A stretch of 64,000 bases of DNA from Rhodocollybia butyracea (taxonomy: Eukaryota > Basidiomycota > Agaricomycetes > Agaricales > Omphalotaceae), in assembly GCA_015501585.1 (NCBI GenBank), contig JADNRY010000043.1, forward strand, positions 62,001 through 126,000. Reading direction: 5' to 3'. Of the stretch, positions 1-10,371 are shown piece by piece (position 1 is the first letter of the stretch; each line of letters opens with the position of its first letter). The position numbers were made by a program, and so were the translations under genes. Under the pieces are notes generated by a model that worked only from the letters and a program-made list of their open reading frames with translations, made no database searches and was not told the origin of the DNA.

Positions 1-461
1 GGCAGTCACTTGTTGCACTATATACTACTATGTGAGCAGATATGTACCCTCACAGTCTACCCACGTAAAAGGAATAGATATTTTGGGTGGATAATGGCAG
101 TCAATGCAACTATGGTCTATTACAGCCTTCCTGTACATGTACCAGTGGGTCTTGGACTGTCCATCAATCATTACCTTTCCCAGATTGGTGGAAAATGCAA
201 TGCCTCATCCTTGCACCATTCTCTACCTCATGATCCCCTTCTGTTTTGCCTACTCTTAGACGATATGACTGCGAGTGAGCAACAGAGGCCACAGTGTTGT
301 TCTCAGTATCTGAACCCCAAGTTTCCTCTCCTCTAAGGAAAGCGTTAGCTACAAAAGAAAAGAAACAAAAACATATGCGCAAAGAAACACACCATCTGTC
401 CAACGTTCAATCTCAAAATACAGAAGCTGATCATCGATTTCTTCACCCTGTACAGCCTCTT
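1..461. other. Window edge, possible 3' exon of a reverse-strand gene
   Basis: No complete gene is seen. On the reverse strand a GT...AG intron-like stretch (about 345-388 in forward coordinates) precedes a short open segment to about 165, which may be the 3' end of the hypothetical gene at 462-734. The forward-strand open frames here look like shadows. Confidence 0.25.
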
Positions 462-734
462 CTATTTGCTGAATATGGGGCCACAGATCTTGTTCAAGTC
501 ACCAGCCTTGTATTTGTTGAGCATGTCCACACCAGTCACGTAACCCTTTTTCAACCTTACACCAATGTTCAAGAATGGGACACCAACCGGCCAATTCTTC
601 ACGCGCACTTGATATTTCCATGCACGCTCCACAAAGTTTGAAAACATTGGCTTGGGAACACCACCCTCCTCATTTTCAAAAAGGCAGTCTAAAAACATTG
701 AGCGATAGTTGCAGCCCAAAGCTAACTTGATCAC
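462..734 (-). CDS. Hypothetical protein fragment, Agaricomycete repeat-associated
   Basis: A 90-codon reverse-strand segment contains AWKYQVRVKNWPVGVPF, followed by a Gly/Leu-rich stretch and CGPIFSK. From memory, a 'W-x-Y-Q-V-R-x-x-N-W-x-x-G-V-P' motif recurs in uncharacterised mushroom proteins that often sit beside transposases; this is family recollection, not a search. The apparent start codon is probably internal, because intron-like boundaries lie on both sides. Another reverse-strand open segment (about 930-1106, GFHIGGYAWHPDAG) may be an upstream exon of the same gene. The function is unknown and the gene is probably partial. Confidence 0.35.
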   Translation of the reverse strand: MIKLALGCNYRSMFLDCLFENEEGGVPKPMFSNFVERAWKYQVRVKNWPVGVPFLNIGVRLKKGYVTGVDMLNKYKAGDLNKICGPIFSK

Positions 735-1588
735 ATATTCAAATCATAGGTAATACGCGGTGGCGGTCCCTGGGTTCCTTCTTTGCAGGACAGTGATAAT
801 AAAGTTCCGCACGTTCCACTCCTACTTTGTGCTCAACAAGTTGCGTGACACTAAAAAAGAAGGAATAGTAGTGAGAACAAAGGAGCAGGGAAGAAAGAAA
901 CCCCCATACACAATTTGCAGACCAATATCTTCAGCTTGGGTCAACATCTGCGTGCCATTTGTTGCTTTGACCTTCTCAAGCGACTTAGTCCCAGCAAAGA
1001 TAGAGGCACCAGCATCAGGATGCCATGCATACCCACCAATGTGGAAACCAGTCTCGCGGTGACACGCCGAATTACGCTGTACGCCGAAATTCGGAAATGT
1101 CATCATTTAAAAGACCCCGTGAAACACGCCACATCACTACCTAGGGTACGTTATGTATTAGACACTTTGAAGGTCCACTTCTCTCTGGAAAGAGACATTA
1201 GAGTCACGCCGGAGTTACCGGGCCCATCGGATTTGATTTCATCAATGTCGCATGGTCATGACGGCAGCGTCTCGTATTGCGCGTGATTCGCCGCACCCTG
1301 CTGTTATCTTTTCTTTTTCCCCATGGCTTTCTTTGCTCCCCCCACTAATCTTTTTATGCCCTTTTTGGTAGCTTACCCCTCTCAATCGTCGCCATAGCCG
1401 ATGGGTTCCTCACGGCGCTTACATCGGCACTGTCGGCTGCCAGCCCCCGCTCTGTCTCTGCTGTCTCTGCCGCCTCTCTTGTGCTCAACGTGTTTCTCGC
1501 TGCTTTAATCTTTTCTCTCGCTGTTCTCGGATTCATTTACCGCCGTTCACTGGTTGTTTACTTTGGCCGCCGCCTTTCGTGGTCTGCC
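735..1588. other. Upstream region of the SAP gene; pyrimidine-rich stretch
   Basis: The last 300 bases are strongly C/T-rich on the forward strand (for example 1300-1380 and 1430-1520), as is common upstream of fungal genes. No TATA box is obvious. Open frames that cross this stretch (1481 onward, hydrophobic) begin at GTG and look spurious; the first convincing ATG in the coding frame is at 1589. A possible reverse-strand exon lies at about 930-1106. Confidence 0.3.
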
Positions 1589-3382
1589 ATGATCCCTCCA
1601 GACTCAAAGCATGAGGAATTTACATTCCCGAACAAAGATGGCACTACGTTCAATGCCAAAGTGTAAGTTTTCTCTCCAGTTTTGTCTTTCCTTTCTGAAC
1701 ATTTGCTCATGATTGGTTTCTCCCCTTGCCCTCAGTATGGATATGAAGGTCTGTGAGCTGAAAGAGCTTTGCCGCTCGCTTGGCCAGCCGTGCGGTGGAC
1801 CGAAACTTGTGTTGCAAAAACGTCTGAAGGCTTATAGTTTGGATACGGAGTCATGGAATCTGTAAGTTGCCTTCCAATGCAGGAGCAGAGATCTGACCGT
1901 CGCTTTTAGGACAAAACCTGGTGCACGACAATCTCACAAAGGTAGTCGAAGTCTTGAAAACCATTCCGACAGCAGTACCGCCACTGGAAAGAAGCCGAAG
2001 AAGAAAAGCGCGTACGCTAAACGCCGGGATGAACTTTTCGGTGCCGCTGAAACACTGAGCTCTGTTCAACGATCAAAGGACATGTGTACACCTCAAGAAA
2101 AGCAAGATGTATTGGATTGGGTATGTTTTCAATACCCTCTTCACCCTTTCCTATCGTACTGAATAACACCTGTACTCTATCAGACTGCAGAGATCATGCA
2201 GGAGTTTACCGACTTCCAGACCCCCCGGGAGATTGAGAACATCGAACCGCTTTTCCCCACTCCGGTATGTGAACTGAATCATAAGCATAAACCCATCACT
2301 CCCCAATTGCTTTTTTTCTATGCTTTTGTTGCATCTATAAATTTTTTTTCTCTTTGCTAATCCCGTTAATATCAGGCTGCTCGTGACAAGAAAATCAAAG
2401 AAAACCTTGACACGATTCTTGCTTTCTGCGCAACTGGGGGATCTACTCCCTCTTGTTCATTGCCTGCTCTACTCAGCGAGGTCAGTAACTCCACTGCAGT
2501 ATCAGGAGCAGTGCTTCACCGTCGAACGTTGGCCTCATTGGCAGTCAGTCCGGTTGTACCATCAACTCATTCTAACCCAGTAATCAACAACCGGCTCTCG
2601 GCGCCGCCTGCTCACATGGAGTTGCCGTTGACTTCAACGCTGGAATCACCTTCGCCGTTCGGAGATCTGGATAGTGTACCACTGACATCGACTCATGCTC
2701 ATCTGCCGCTGCATTCAACCCTGATGTCCACACCGGGTTCTCTGCCACTATCAGCACCTGTTTACAAAGGTCTCGTGTCTTCTCCGCTAGTGCCAACTAC
2801 AGCAGTTATCGCCTCTGGCACATTGAAAGTGATCACGCTTGCAAATGGCACCCGCATTGAGTTTTTCCCCTCCGATGTGCCCGACCCTGTCCTCGTCTCC
2901 TTTGCAGATGACATTTCAAAGCTTGTACGCATGTGGGATGACGCGGATCCTGCATTCAACACTGACAAATGTTACCTCAAGATCAAAGGCCATGGAATCC
3001 CGATTCGTCTCTGGGAGGCAGCATACAAATATGAAGGTGATCAACGCTGGAAGGGTACCAAGGCTAAGTGGAGCAAATGGAAGGTATGTTTTATTGTGCG
3101 GTTGTCTGTTAAGCTTAGTAAACCTGAACTTTGACTATAATCTAGTTTGTTGTTGAGGCGTACAAGTCTCTCGGAGAAAGCAGTTTCTGGGCCAAGTATT
3201 ATGATCCTAAAACCAACAGCCGTTTGAGGTTCACCGCCATTGATGCAGAGCTTCGGAATGAGCGGAAGGCCTGCGACCGACAAGGTGCTGCTGAGGTTTG
3301 TCATGAACTTGGGGATGAGTTTAGTGACAGGTTTGGATATTGTGGCAAGGTGCTTGTGAAACCATCTGCGATTGCCAAATGA
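1589..3382 (+). CDS. SAP-domain protein, six exons, apparently intact
   Basis: Exons 1589-1662, 1736-1861, 1910-2120, 2184-2264, 2376-3083 and 3146-3382 join in frame with GT-AG introns to about 478 residues. Exon 2 encodes a SAP motif (LKELCRSLGQPCGGPKLVLQ), a helix-extension-helix DNA-binding module. A basic linker (GKKPKKKSAYAKRR), a Ser/Thr/Pro-rich middle (about residues 185-300), and a conserved-looking C-terminus with DDADPAF, GIPIRLWEAAYK and FWAKYYDPKTNSRLRFTAID follow. The start at 1589 is chosen because it is the first ATG in the exon-1 frame. The gene converges on the tyrosine-recombinase pseudogene, with only 115 bp between the stops. It may bind DNA; no enzymatic motif is seen. 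It could be a host gene or cargo of the recombinase element. Confidence 0.75.
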
Positions 3383-3497
3383 AATCAAGCAATGCAGTCG
3401 CAGAATTAATTGAGTAGTAACCTTTACTTTACAGTTTTATAGTCCATGCTCTTTGTACCTAAATCATTACATTCTCTTCAAAGCTTCCAGGTCCCTT

Positions 3498-5355
3498 CTA
3501 AGCACACTCACAGCTACGCCCACAAGCAAAACACTTGCTTTGTGGCTCCCTGTCCATGTTAAAAAAGTCCTCGCGCTTGTTCCGAGGATCATTGTTCCAT
3601 GATATGAGATACTTGACAATAGTCAAGTGTGAGAAGTCTGTCGACCAACCTCCCCACTCACAGATTTTACGCAGAGGCCATCGAAGGTCACACGATAACC
3701 ATTGGCAACCTCCACACCGGAGTGAGTGAGTACCGTATGTGGATGGGTCCACACCAACGTCAAGCAAATTGTTTCAGAAACCTTCAAGGAAGGCCTCCGA
3801 GGTCTGCATATTGATTAGAATTGAGTTCACAAAACTGAAAATTTTCGACAGACCAGCTGTGCATTTGGATTAGCTGAAACACGGTCTCCTGATCCTAGTT
3901 TACAAAAGATGTATCCCTCGTTGATGTGTGTGAGGTTGATCCAATCAGCGTAGGCACGAACAGGACATAGGTGCTTCAGGGAGTTGGGCAACGCATACAA
4001 ATAAAACGGTTGAACATCTACAAGGAATTGAGATTTTGTGGCTAAAAATGAAAGGTACTACAGCTTACGGCCAAACTGGTTTGTTTTTTGAAACGGGAGT
4101 GTTACCTTGATACACTTCTTTTGTCCCAGAACAATCTCAATCTCACGAGCTTGTATCTTCAGGACCTCATCAACGCGTAGGAGACATGCAAATGCAAGCG
4201 TGAACGCAAGATGAACTTCCCGACGAAACCGTGGACCACCCCACTCTTCAGATTCCTTGTCCTTCTTACGCTTGGAAGGCTCGTAGGAGCGTATATTCCA
4301 ATGCTCTGGCTGACGTTTGTAATCATACATGTGTCCAATGATTTCCTATGTTTGAAAATGCAGGTTTAGGTTTACAAAAGATATCAGAAATCATACAACT
4401 TACTGGTGTAACAGCATGGGAGCTGGTGGCGGTCTCACCTGCCTGAACCTTGTTAAGGTTAGTATAAAATTAAAAGCATTTGATAAAACCGGCTCGCCTC
4501 CGCAGACTGACCATATAACTGGAGATCAATGAAGAAACCGAGGGGTTTCCTTTCATTTTCCCAGTAACCTCACTGCGTTCCCAGGTTGCAAGACCGAGAC
4601 CTGCAATGCAATTGAATCCATATGTAAAGGCCGCTTGAATCTTTTGCGCATGCGTGTAGCCATTTCGCATCTCGCTAGCATCCTTTGTGGACCCATCGAG
4701 ATTGATTGAATCACACCTGGTAGGATCAAGGGAGCCATAGACTATCTGTGCATATCAACATATGTACGAATCCATAATCACGGCCACAATCATCTCAGCA
4801 GAATCATTATGTGGCTCTGAAATAAAAAGTTTCCCCATCTCAACAAGGCCACATTTGACGAGGAACTCCTCTGACTTCTTCATAATTCTGTTGAGTAGAT
4901 GTGAGAGTGAATAGTTATAACGGCTGGCAAAGCCTACCTTTGATAATCAGTTGCAGTGTCCGGACTGACACCTTTCGATGCTTCATTCAGGATACGTTGC
5001 AATGACTCCATGTTTTTAGCAGTCGGAATGGGGCCTGATTTTAGGGGCTCCTGTTTTTCAAGTTGGTGTGCGGTCTGTGCTGGGCTCGGCTTAGGAATCA
5101 CTGGCTCGTTGCTGATGTCCTCGTCGTCCTCGTCGTCCTCGTCATCTGAGTAATCCATGAGGGGCGGCATTGGCATGTCCTCCAAGACATCCATCTCCTC
5201 ATCTTCATCTGCTGTGGGCTGCGGGTCAGAAAAGACGGCCTCCCTTTCGGCATCCAAATCATTGTTAGCTTGTTCAACGAATGAATAAGGCTCATTGCCA
5301 AAGCCTTGAATGACACTATGAAGCCCTTTGAAGCTTGAGGGGTCAAGTGAAGACA
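3498..5355 (-). pseudogene. Tyrosine recombinase (Crypton-like), degraded
   Basis: Reverse-strand exons can be read at about 4938-5355, 4768-4887, 4490-4716, 4404-4448, 4058-4330, a stretch near 3830-4020, and a last one ending at 3498. The N-terminus (MSSLDPSS) is acidic (DYSDDEDDEDDEDI). Next comes a core-binding domain (YTHAQKIQAAFTYGF, GNPSVSSLISSYMVSLRRR). The catalytic part has the first Arg in LLRVDEVL, a Lys in LPFQKTNQFG, the HxxR box as THSLR, GGWS, and the Tyr in LTIVKYLISWN. An in-frame TGA lies just before NNLLDVGVD, where I expect Arg, and THSLRCGG has Cys where relatives usually have Arg. The donor after SLRRR is not a clean GT. The gene therefore looks dead but recent. The family is site-specific DNA recombinases used by Crypton-type transposons. 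Confidence 0.8.
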
Positions 5356-7240
5356 TGGGGGGGGGTAGATGAACTTGGGAATTACAAATCTGCCCCTTTA
5401 ACAACACCGAGTATCCTGTAGATACCAACATGAAGAAACCACGTGTATTTAGTATGCCTGTACGTGTGTCATGATGAGTCCATACAGCAGACCAGCTCAG
5501 CAAAGATTCTTCTCTGCCAGTAGGATATAGAGAGGGAGCAAAAAGAAGAGCAAATGATATTCTCATAATCAACCAGATATAGAAGGTACAGATCAGTCCC
5601 GAAAGACTTAGCCATGGCCCCAGCTATGGGGATTATCTTTATCATGGGTAACAATGAAAGTAAAATTGAACTTCGAGAAATTTATTCTGTACTTGGAGGT
5701 AAGGATGAGTGATGCTAAGAGCACGGTGTCCATAAGTGAGATGTAAAAGCGGTGAGGGGAAAGGAGGAAAAGTTGGCAAGTGCAGGCGGTTGAGACTCTT
5801 GTACTTCTAGCGGGTGACAGTGCAAATCGAGAGCTCCCGAGACACATCACAAGCTACATGCATTATTAATTCAGCAAAAGAAAAAACCGTGAAAGAAAAA
5901 CCATGCACTGTTTGCATAGCGCAACTCTGAGAACCCAAGCAACCAAGATGCATCCGTGAAGGTATAGACACTGACTGGTATTGTCCAGTGCCTTGCAGTA
6001 CAAGCAACATTTACAAAGGACCTGAAATCAGATACTTAACATATGCTGCTTGTTCCTGAAAAGTACGTGTTAATGGTCGGAAAAACAAGGAAATGGATTT
6101 TATAACATACCTATCTTTCCACAATACAGGTACTAGCAGTAATGCTTAAGAGAGAGAAGGAAAGAGAAGGAATAATGATAAGCTGCTTACCTATGATTCA
6201 GTGCTTGAAGAATGTACAAGCAACAAACGACAAACAGAAGAAACAAGAGCTGTGGCCCGTGTGATGTAAACAAAACGCGTCCACGGGACTCAGATTTGAC
6301 GCGTCAAGCCATCCCGGGCACCGGGTCTGTTGTTTGGAACGTCTCCCGCGCTAAGGTAATGTCTCTTTTGACCGTTGGAAGGACTTACAAGAAATATTAT
6401 AGTGGTACAAAAGAATGAAACGACGTTCAGGTTTCGGCAGGAGACGTTCAGGCAAGGGAAGGAGATGTTCCCTTGTAATAAATTCAACTGACGCCGGATC
6501 TGTGACTGCTATAGTGTCATTACCTCACTTACATACCTGCTACACGCGTTGGCCAGGCCACAGGCGCGTGTATCGGACACTTATGAATCAATAATCTGAC
6601 TATCTCTGTTGTCTTCACCCCCTCACTCTTCCCAGTACCTCCAGATCACTGTGCTATCTGATACTTCAATGGCACCCATAATCTCTATCCAAGCTATTTC
6701 TACTCAGCTTATCTCAATGAAGGAGCTAGTGCCACCTGAAAATGCAGATAGATTGCCCTCAGTGTTCATAAGGTATGTTTCTTGATCAAATTGAAGTTTC
6801 TACTCTTCCCCAACTTGCTGAGCCACCACTGGATGCTGCTGAGCATGGTGCATGAGTCAAAGGGCCTATCGCCTGTCATTCCATTATTTGTCTTTCATTC
6901 TTTACCTTCGATTATTATCCATCCCTGTTAAATCTCTTCTATCCATTCTATCCCTTTGTGTCCTATCCCTTTTGTTCATATGCATCTACGATCCCAACTC
7001 ATTGAGTAGCCATCGGATACTGCTGAGTGTGTGGTGGGCGATTCGATACGCCCAGCGGCGGCGAGCTGGAGGGCTGCCGTCAGCGTACGTGATCTATTCA
7101 AAGGTCACTGATGGTCACAGTGACTGGCTACGTCTCTTTGAGAGTCGTAAGCTTTACTTCAGGTATCTAGTATGTAGAAACCCATTTGAAGGGAGATACA
7201 CTATGTTTTAAGAGGCTACATTACTGTGCAAGGATGCATC
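5356..7240. other. No recognised gene; upstream of the recombinase and intergenic
   Basis: Only short shadow-like open frames occur. 5380-5870 on the reverse strand is the presumed promoter side of the recombinase gene. 6240-6480 contains GC-rich clusters and a repeated gacgttcagg motif (6421-6450). 6640-7210 has pyrimidine-rich forward sequence with a 119-codon frame of low-complexity Leu/Ser composition that I do not consider a gene. Confidence 0.3.
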
Positions 7241-8559
7241 GTTGACCCACAAACTCAAAACCAAGCAAATTGATTTACCTAGATTGATTTAGGCTTGCCA
7301 GATCTAAAAACTATTCAATTAATACTACCTACTACAAAAAGTCCTATACAGGGATATACAAGACAGGATTAAAATAGATGAAGAGAGACAAATGAGGGCA
7401 AGCATAATGCGAACCCATATCCGCTTAAAGTAAGAGAATCGAAGCACTGGTTCCCTGGAACGAACCACAGAGAGAAACTAGACAATTAGTGATGAATTAG
7501 GCGCCGGGGATCAAAGTGGCCCGGCGCCGGCAGTAAAAGAAAGGCGGGGTGCGTCCTAGCGACATGCCTATAATAAAATTTATTCGGACCGACCTACGGC
7601 ACGGTCCACATGTATACAAGTACCCGGTAGGACCCGGGAGGAGAAGAGAAAAGGGGAGATACGGAACGACGCCGCAAACTTGAGACGCGGGACGGACGGA
7701 CCGCCCGGCGCTTAAATCAAAGTCGAACCACTTATCGGGAATGCATCGTTCTTCCCTCCCCTCCGTTACTTATTAAATAAAAGATGTAGAAAAGGTGTAA
7801 TATGGGTAGAGGACCCATGAGACAATGATATAGAGCCCTGGGGACAGTGTAGGAACCAGGAGAACACTTATAAGCTCAGTTATGGCTAACAAGGGCAACA
7901 TGAGATTTATCTTCTTGGCTCTTGGCAAGCCAAGAGAGTCTTACAAACCCATGGTACATTAATTAAGAAAATTTCAAGGACCTAGGAGTATAAAAAGGCA
8001 AGGAAATGAAGAGAAAAGCATTCTTTCTTACCACCACCAGGTGTAGCAGCTCCTTATCAGGCTACTACTAAAAGATTGAATTGATATAAAGACTGGGATT
8101 TACAGAGAGAAATTGACAAGCAATTGAACTTGAGTAAAGAGACAGAAAGAGATTCAGTGTGAACTGAGTGCAGAGAAGTTAAGACAAGAACTTAGAAAGG
8201 ACTTTGAATATTATTTTCAAACCACAGTTAGGCTGCAGTCAGAGTTCTGTCTGAGTTATAGGGACACCCTCTGGTCAGTTGTGACTTGTGTTAATTTGTG
8301 ATTTTACCAAGGGACTTAGGAATAGTATTTGTTTGACAGCTCAGAGCTTGGGGATCAGCTTAAATAAGTCTGTACTTTGAAAGGGAATGCACTTCGTGAA
8401 ATAACACTCAGTGTAGCAAGGAAGAACTTGAATAGATTGAAGTTTTAAATAAATATTATTTGGCTGAACTAAAAACCCGAACTGAGTAATAAGTTGTGGG
8501 TGTGTTTGGTGTGGTTGTGTAAGCCATTTCTAAGTTCACCCCAGTTTAGACCTCTCAGC
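7241..8559. promoter_or_regulatory. LTR-like or retroelement leader sequence with TATA box
   Basis: No gene is seen. 7500-7740 is GC-rich with gcgccgg motifs. A good TATA box (tataaaaagg) lies at 7989-7998, and the 500 bases after it are A/G-rich, like the transcribed part of a retrotransposon LTR. A motif at 8227-8253 (gttaggctgcagtcagag plus a CTGTCTG tail) recurs at about 12704 and 46778 in two LTR-like repeats, so this stretch is probably the R/U5 part of a related LTR. Boundaries and target-site duplication were not found. Confidence 0.35.
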
Positions 8560-8939
8560 TGTTGTTGTAAAGGGGGAAAATTCAGATACAAGCTATGCTC
8601 ATCCTCCAAATGTGGGGACAAAAGCACACCAGAGGGTAGAGATGGGTAAAGCCCTGGGTCAACAACCCGATGGGGTCTCATTCCATAAAACTAGGTACTT
8701 ATATACTATACAACTGTATACTACACTATATAAGGGAATTGACTTGCTATAAGTCCAGGCAAGTCATTATGAGTCATTTAGAATCATTGCACAGTCATGC
8801 ACAGTCAATGACTCAATGCACAGTAACTATGTACTACAAATGAGTCAATGCAATATTGACACATTACGACTCCAGTCCATATGAGTCAGTCCAGGTTTGT
8901 ACATGGAGGCACTTGCAAATATTCCAGTCCAAATTCCTA
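8560..8939 (-). repeat. Solo LTR, family A (383-bp type)
   Basis: This is a reverse-strand copy of the LTRs at 57316-57699 and 57178-57952. It shares the tcctccaaatgtggggac block, the many tgactc/gagtca repeats and the TATA-like tatataag. A 5-bp direct repeat tcagc flanks it (8555-8559 and 8940-8944). One terminus appears to lack the expected TG, so the exact edge is uncertain by two or three bases. No internal retroelement genes adjoin it, hence a solo LTR. Confidence 0.7.
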
Positions 8940-9022
8940 TCAGCGGTAGACCCGATTTGCCTAGGTGAGAGCAGAAGGATGTGAGCATATCCGAAACCGG
9001 AGCAACAGTAATTAGAAACTAC

Positions 9023-9245
9023 TCACCATTTGTATAATGGGCTTCTTTTTTTCACCGTGAAACATGTACATTGTTGCCATATGTTCCAGTTGGTCACTGA
9101 GTGTGTGGGAGACTGCCCATCCATCCCAATGTACTTGTAACACGTTTCCGGTGGCCTTCCAAATTCATGAGCGATGGCCTCTATCTCCTCTGCTTGCCTC
9201 GCAATCAAGGCATCAAGACGACAGAAGAAGCTGTTCCGGCGCAAG
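9023..9245 (-). pseudogene. Small coding fragment (RQAEEIEAIAHEFGRP)
   Basis: A reverse-strand open segment encodes LDALIARQAEEIEAIAHE and then FGRPPETCYKYIGM. A similar 'EIE-x-I/M-A' helix occurs, from memory, near the start of transposon-associated mushroom proteins. It overlaps the end of the gag-like frame at 9213 in another phase, so this is a junction between fragments and not a single gene. Low confidence. Confidence 0.25.
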
Positions 9246-9539
9246 GTGCTCTTTGATGATCCCAATAGCCTTGTCATTACGAGTAATTGATTCCTCGTAG
9301 GATCGCATATCCTCCCTGTGATCTCGTCTAACAGCAGCCCGGTCAACGGCAGAGGCGTCATTAGGCAATGGACGAGGATCGGAAGGTTTAGGATAGACAG
9401 ACATCTCTCCACTGCAGAATCTCCAGACCATAGCCCTCTGGAGCTTGCCAGAAATAGGGCCAACCCATTGAGAATAGGTCCCGTAGGTAAGGGTAGGGAT
9501 TTGAATGGAATCTGATGATGTGGCAGATGTAGGGGACAT
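9213..9539 (-). pseudogene. Ty1/copia-like gag N-terminus, truncated
   Basis: The 108-codon frame starts MSPTSATSSDSIQIPTLTYG and continues TYSQWVGPISGKLQRA, then a Trp-Arg box, SDPRPLPNDASAVDRAA and KAIGIIKEHLAPEQLLL. The order 'L-x-x-G-T-Y-x-x-W' followed by 'K-A-I-G-I-I-x-x-x-L' is the layout of copia-type gag proteins (UBN2/DUF4219 region), which form the virus-like particle. It stops after about 100 residues; nothing of protease, integrase or RT follows. Its 5' leader on the same strand holds the duplicated intron at 9676-9831. Confidence 0.5.
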
Positions 9540-9675
9540 GTGGACGAATGTATGGGATGTGTAGGTGAATGAACGAGTGTGAGAGAGTGAAATGAGTGTG
9601 TTCCGAGGTCTTGTGCGCAGTAGAGAAGCTTCGTTAATTCAGTACAGGCTACCGGGGCCCATAACCTATTGAAAC

Positions 9676-9831
9676 TATTGAAATAAAAGAGAGTTCTCAG
9701 CGACAGTGGTAGAACGACGCTATATTATGTACGTATTGAAATAAAAGAGAGTTCTAGGTACATAGTCAGTAATAAGTACAAGAAATAAAGAATGTGAGTA
9801 CTAACCTCAGCGACAGTGGTAGAACGACGCT
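9676..9831 (-). repeat. Tandem copy of a leader exon pair, one copy with and one without an intron
   Basis: The 45-bp block at 9676-9721 is repeated at 9734-9831, but the second copy has 52 extra bases (9754-9805). On the reverse strand these begin GTTAGT, end CCTAG and carry TACTGAC near the 3' end, that is a donor, acceptor and branch site of ordinary fungal type. Removing them gives exactly the other copy. The simplest reading is a spliced cDNA copy beside an unspliced one, in the leader of the gag at 9213-9539. Confidence 0.65.
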
Positions 9832-9989
9832 GAGGTGTCAATATATGTAAAATACAATTAAAAGAATGTGTCACATGGGACGTATGTAAGTAACGTAATG
9901 AAAGCAGAAAATTTTCTGGTTTCGTTACGGCATGAATCCACGAACGTATAGATGACATAACAAGATAAGATCATCAACTGTTAACAGAA

Positions 9990-10345
9990 AGAAAACCAAA
10001 GTCCTTAGTAACTACCTTACGCTCCAGAAAGTTAATAGCAGTGAGAGTGTTGTGAGTAGCGCATACTTTCTCTGTCAATTGTACTTTTAGTGTAAATTCT
10101 AAGTTCAGGCAATTGAAAGATAAAGATTAAAGCATGCCCGAGTTTGTTAGAATCTCGAGACAGAAAATCTATCACAACCTTGTAAATATGATGCTGATGT
10201 ATGTACTTGCAATATGAATTCTGACTTGTTCAATGATAACCCCCTTGAACTCATGTTAGTCTTTGGTGTGTGTTGATGTTGGTGTGGGTGTGAGGTATTC
10301 AGCTTCATAGTAGCATTTTATGCATAGCCCAGAGTCGGCATATCA
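9990..10345 (+). repeat. 3' part of a divergent LTR
   Basis: The stretch ends gtcggcatatca at 10345 after a gt-rich segment (10262-10295), matching the end of the complete LTR at 58901-59885 (gttagcatatca after a similar gt-rich run). The 5' end was not identified. It is followed at once by cgccctctca, a motif that also follows the LTR-like repeats ending near 12955 and 47035. Confidence 0.35.
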
Positions 10346-10371
10346 ACGCCCTCTCACCAAGATTCGCTGAC

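Noticed and set aside
1481..1588. Hydrophobic N-terminal extension of the SAP gene, as a membrane anchor
   Set aside because: The frame begins at GTG inside a pyrimidine-rich promoter-like stretch; a SAP protein is expected in the nucleus and a good ATG lies at 1589.
5098..5346. Thr/Arg- and Ser-rich frames near 5.1 kb
   Set aside because: Shadows of the Asp/Glu-rich acidic stretch of the recombinase gene in other phases.
6852..7211. 119-codon forward frame as a membrane protein
   Set aside because: Leu/Ser/Ile richness follows from C/T-rich sequence; no exon partners or recognised motif.
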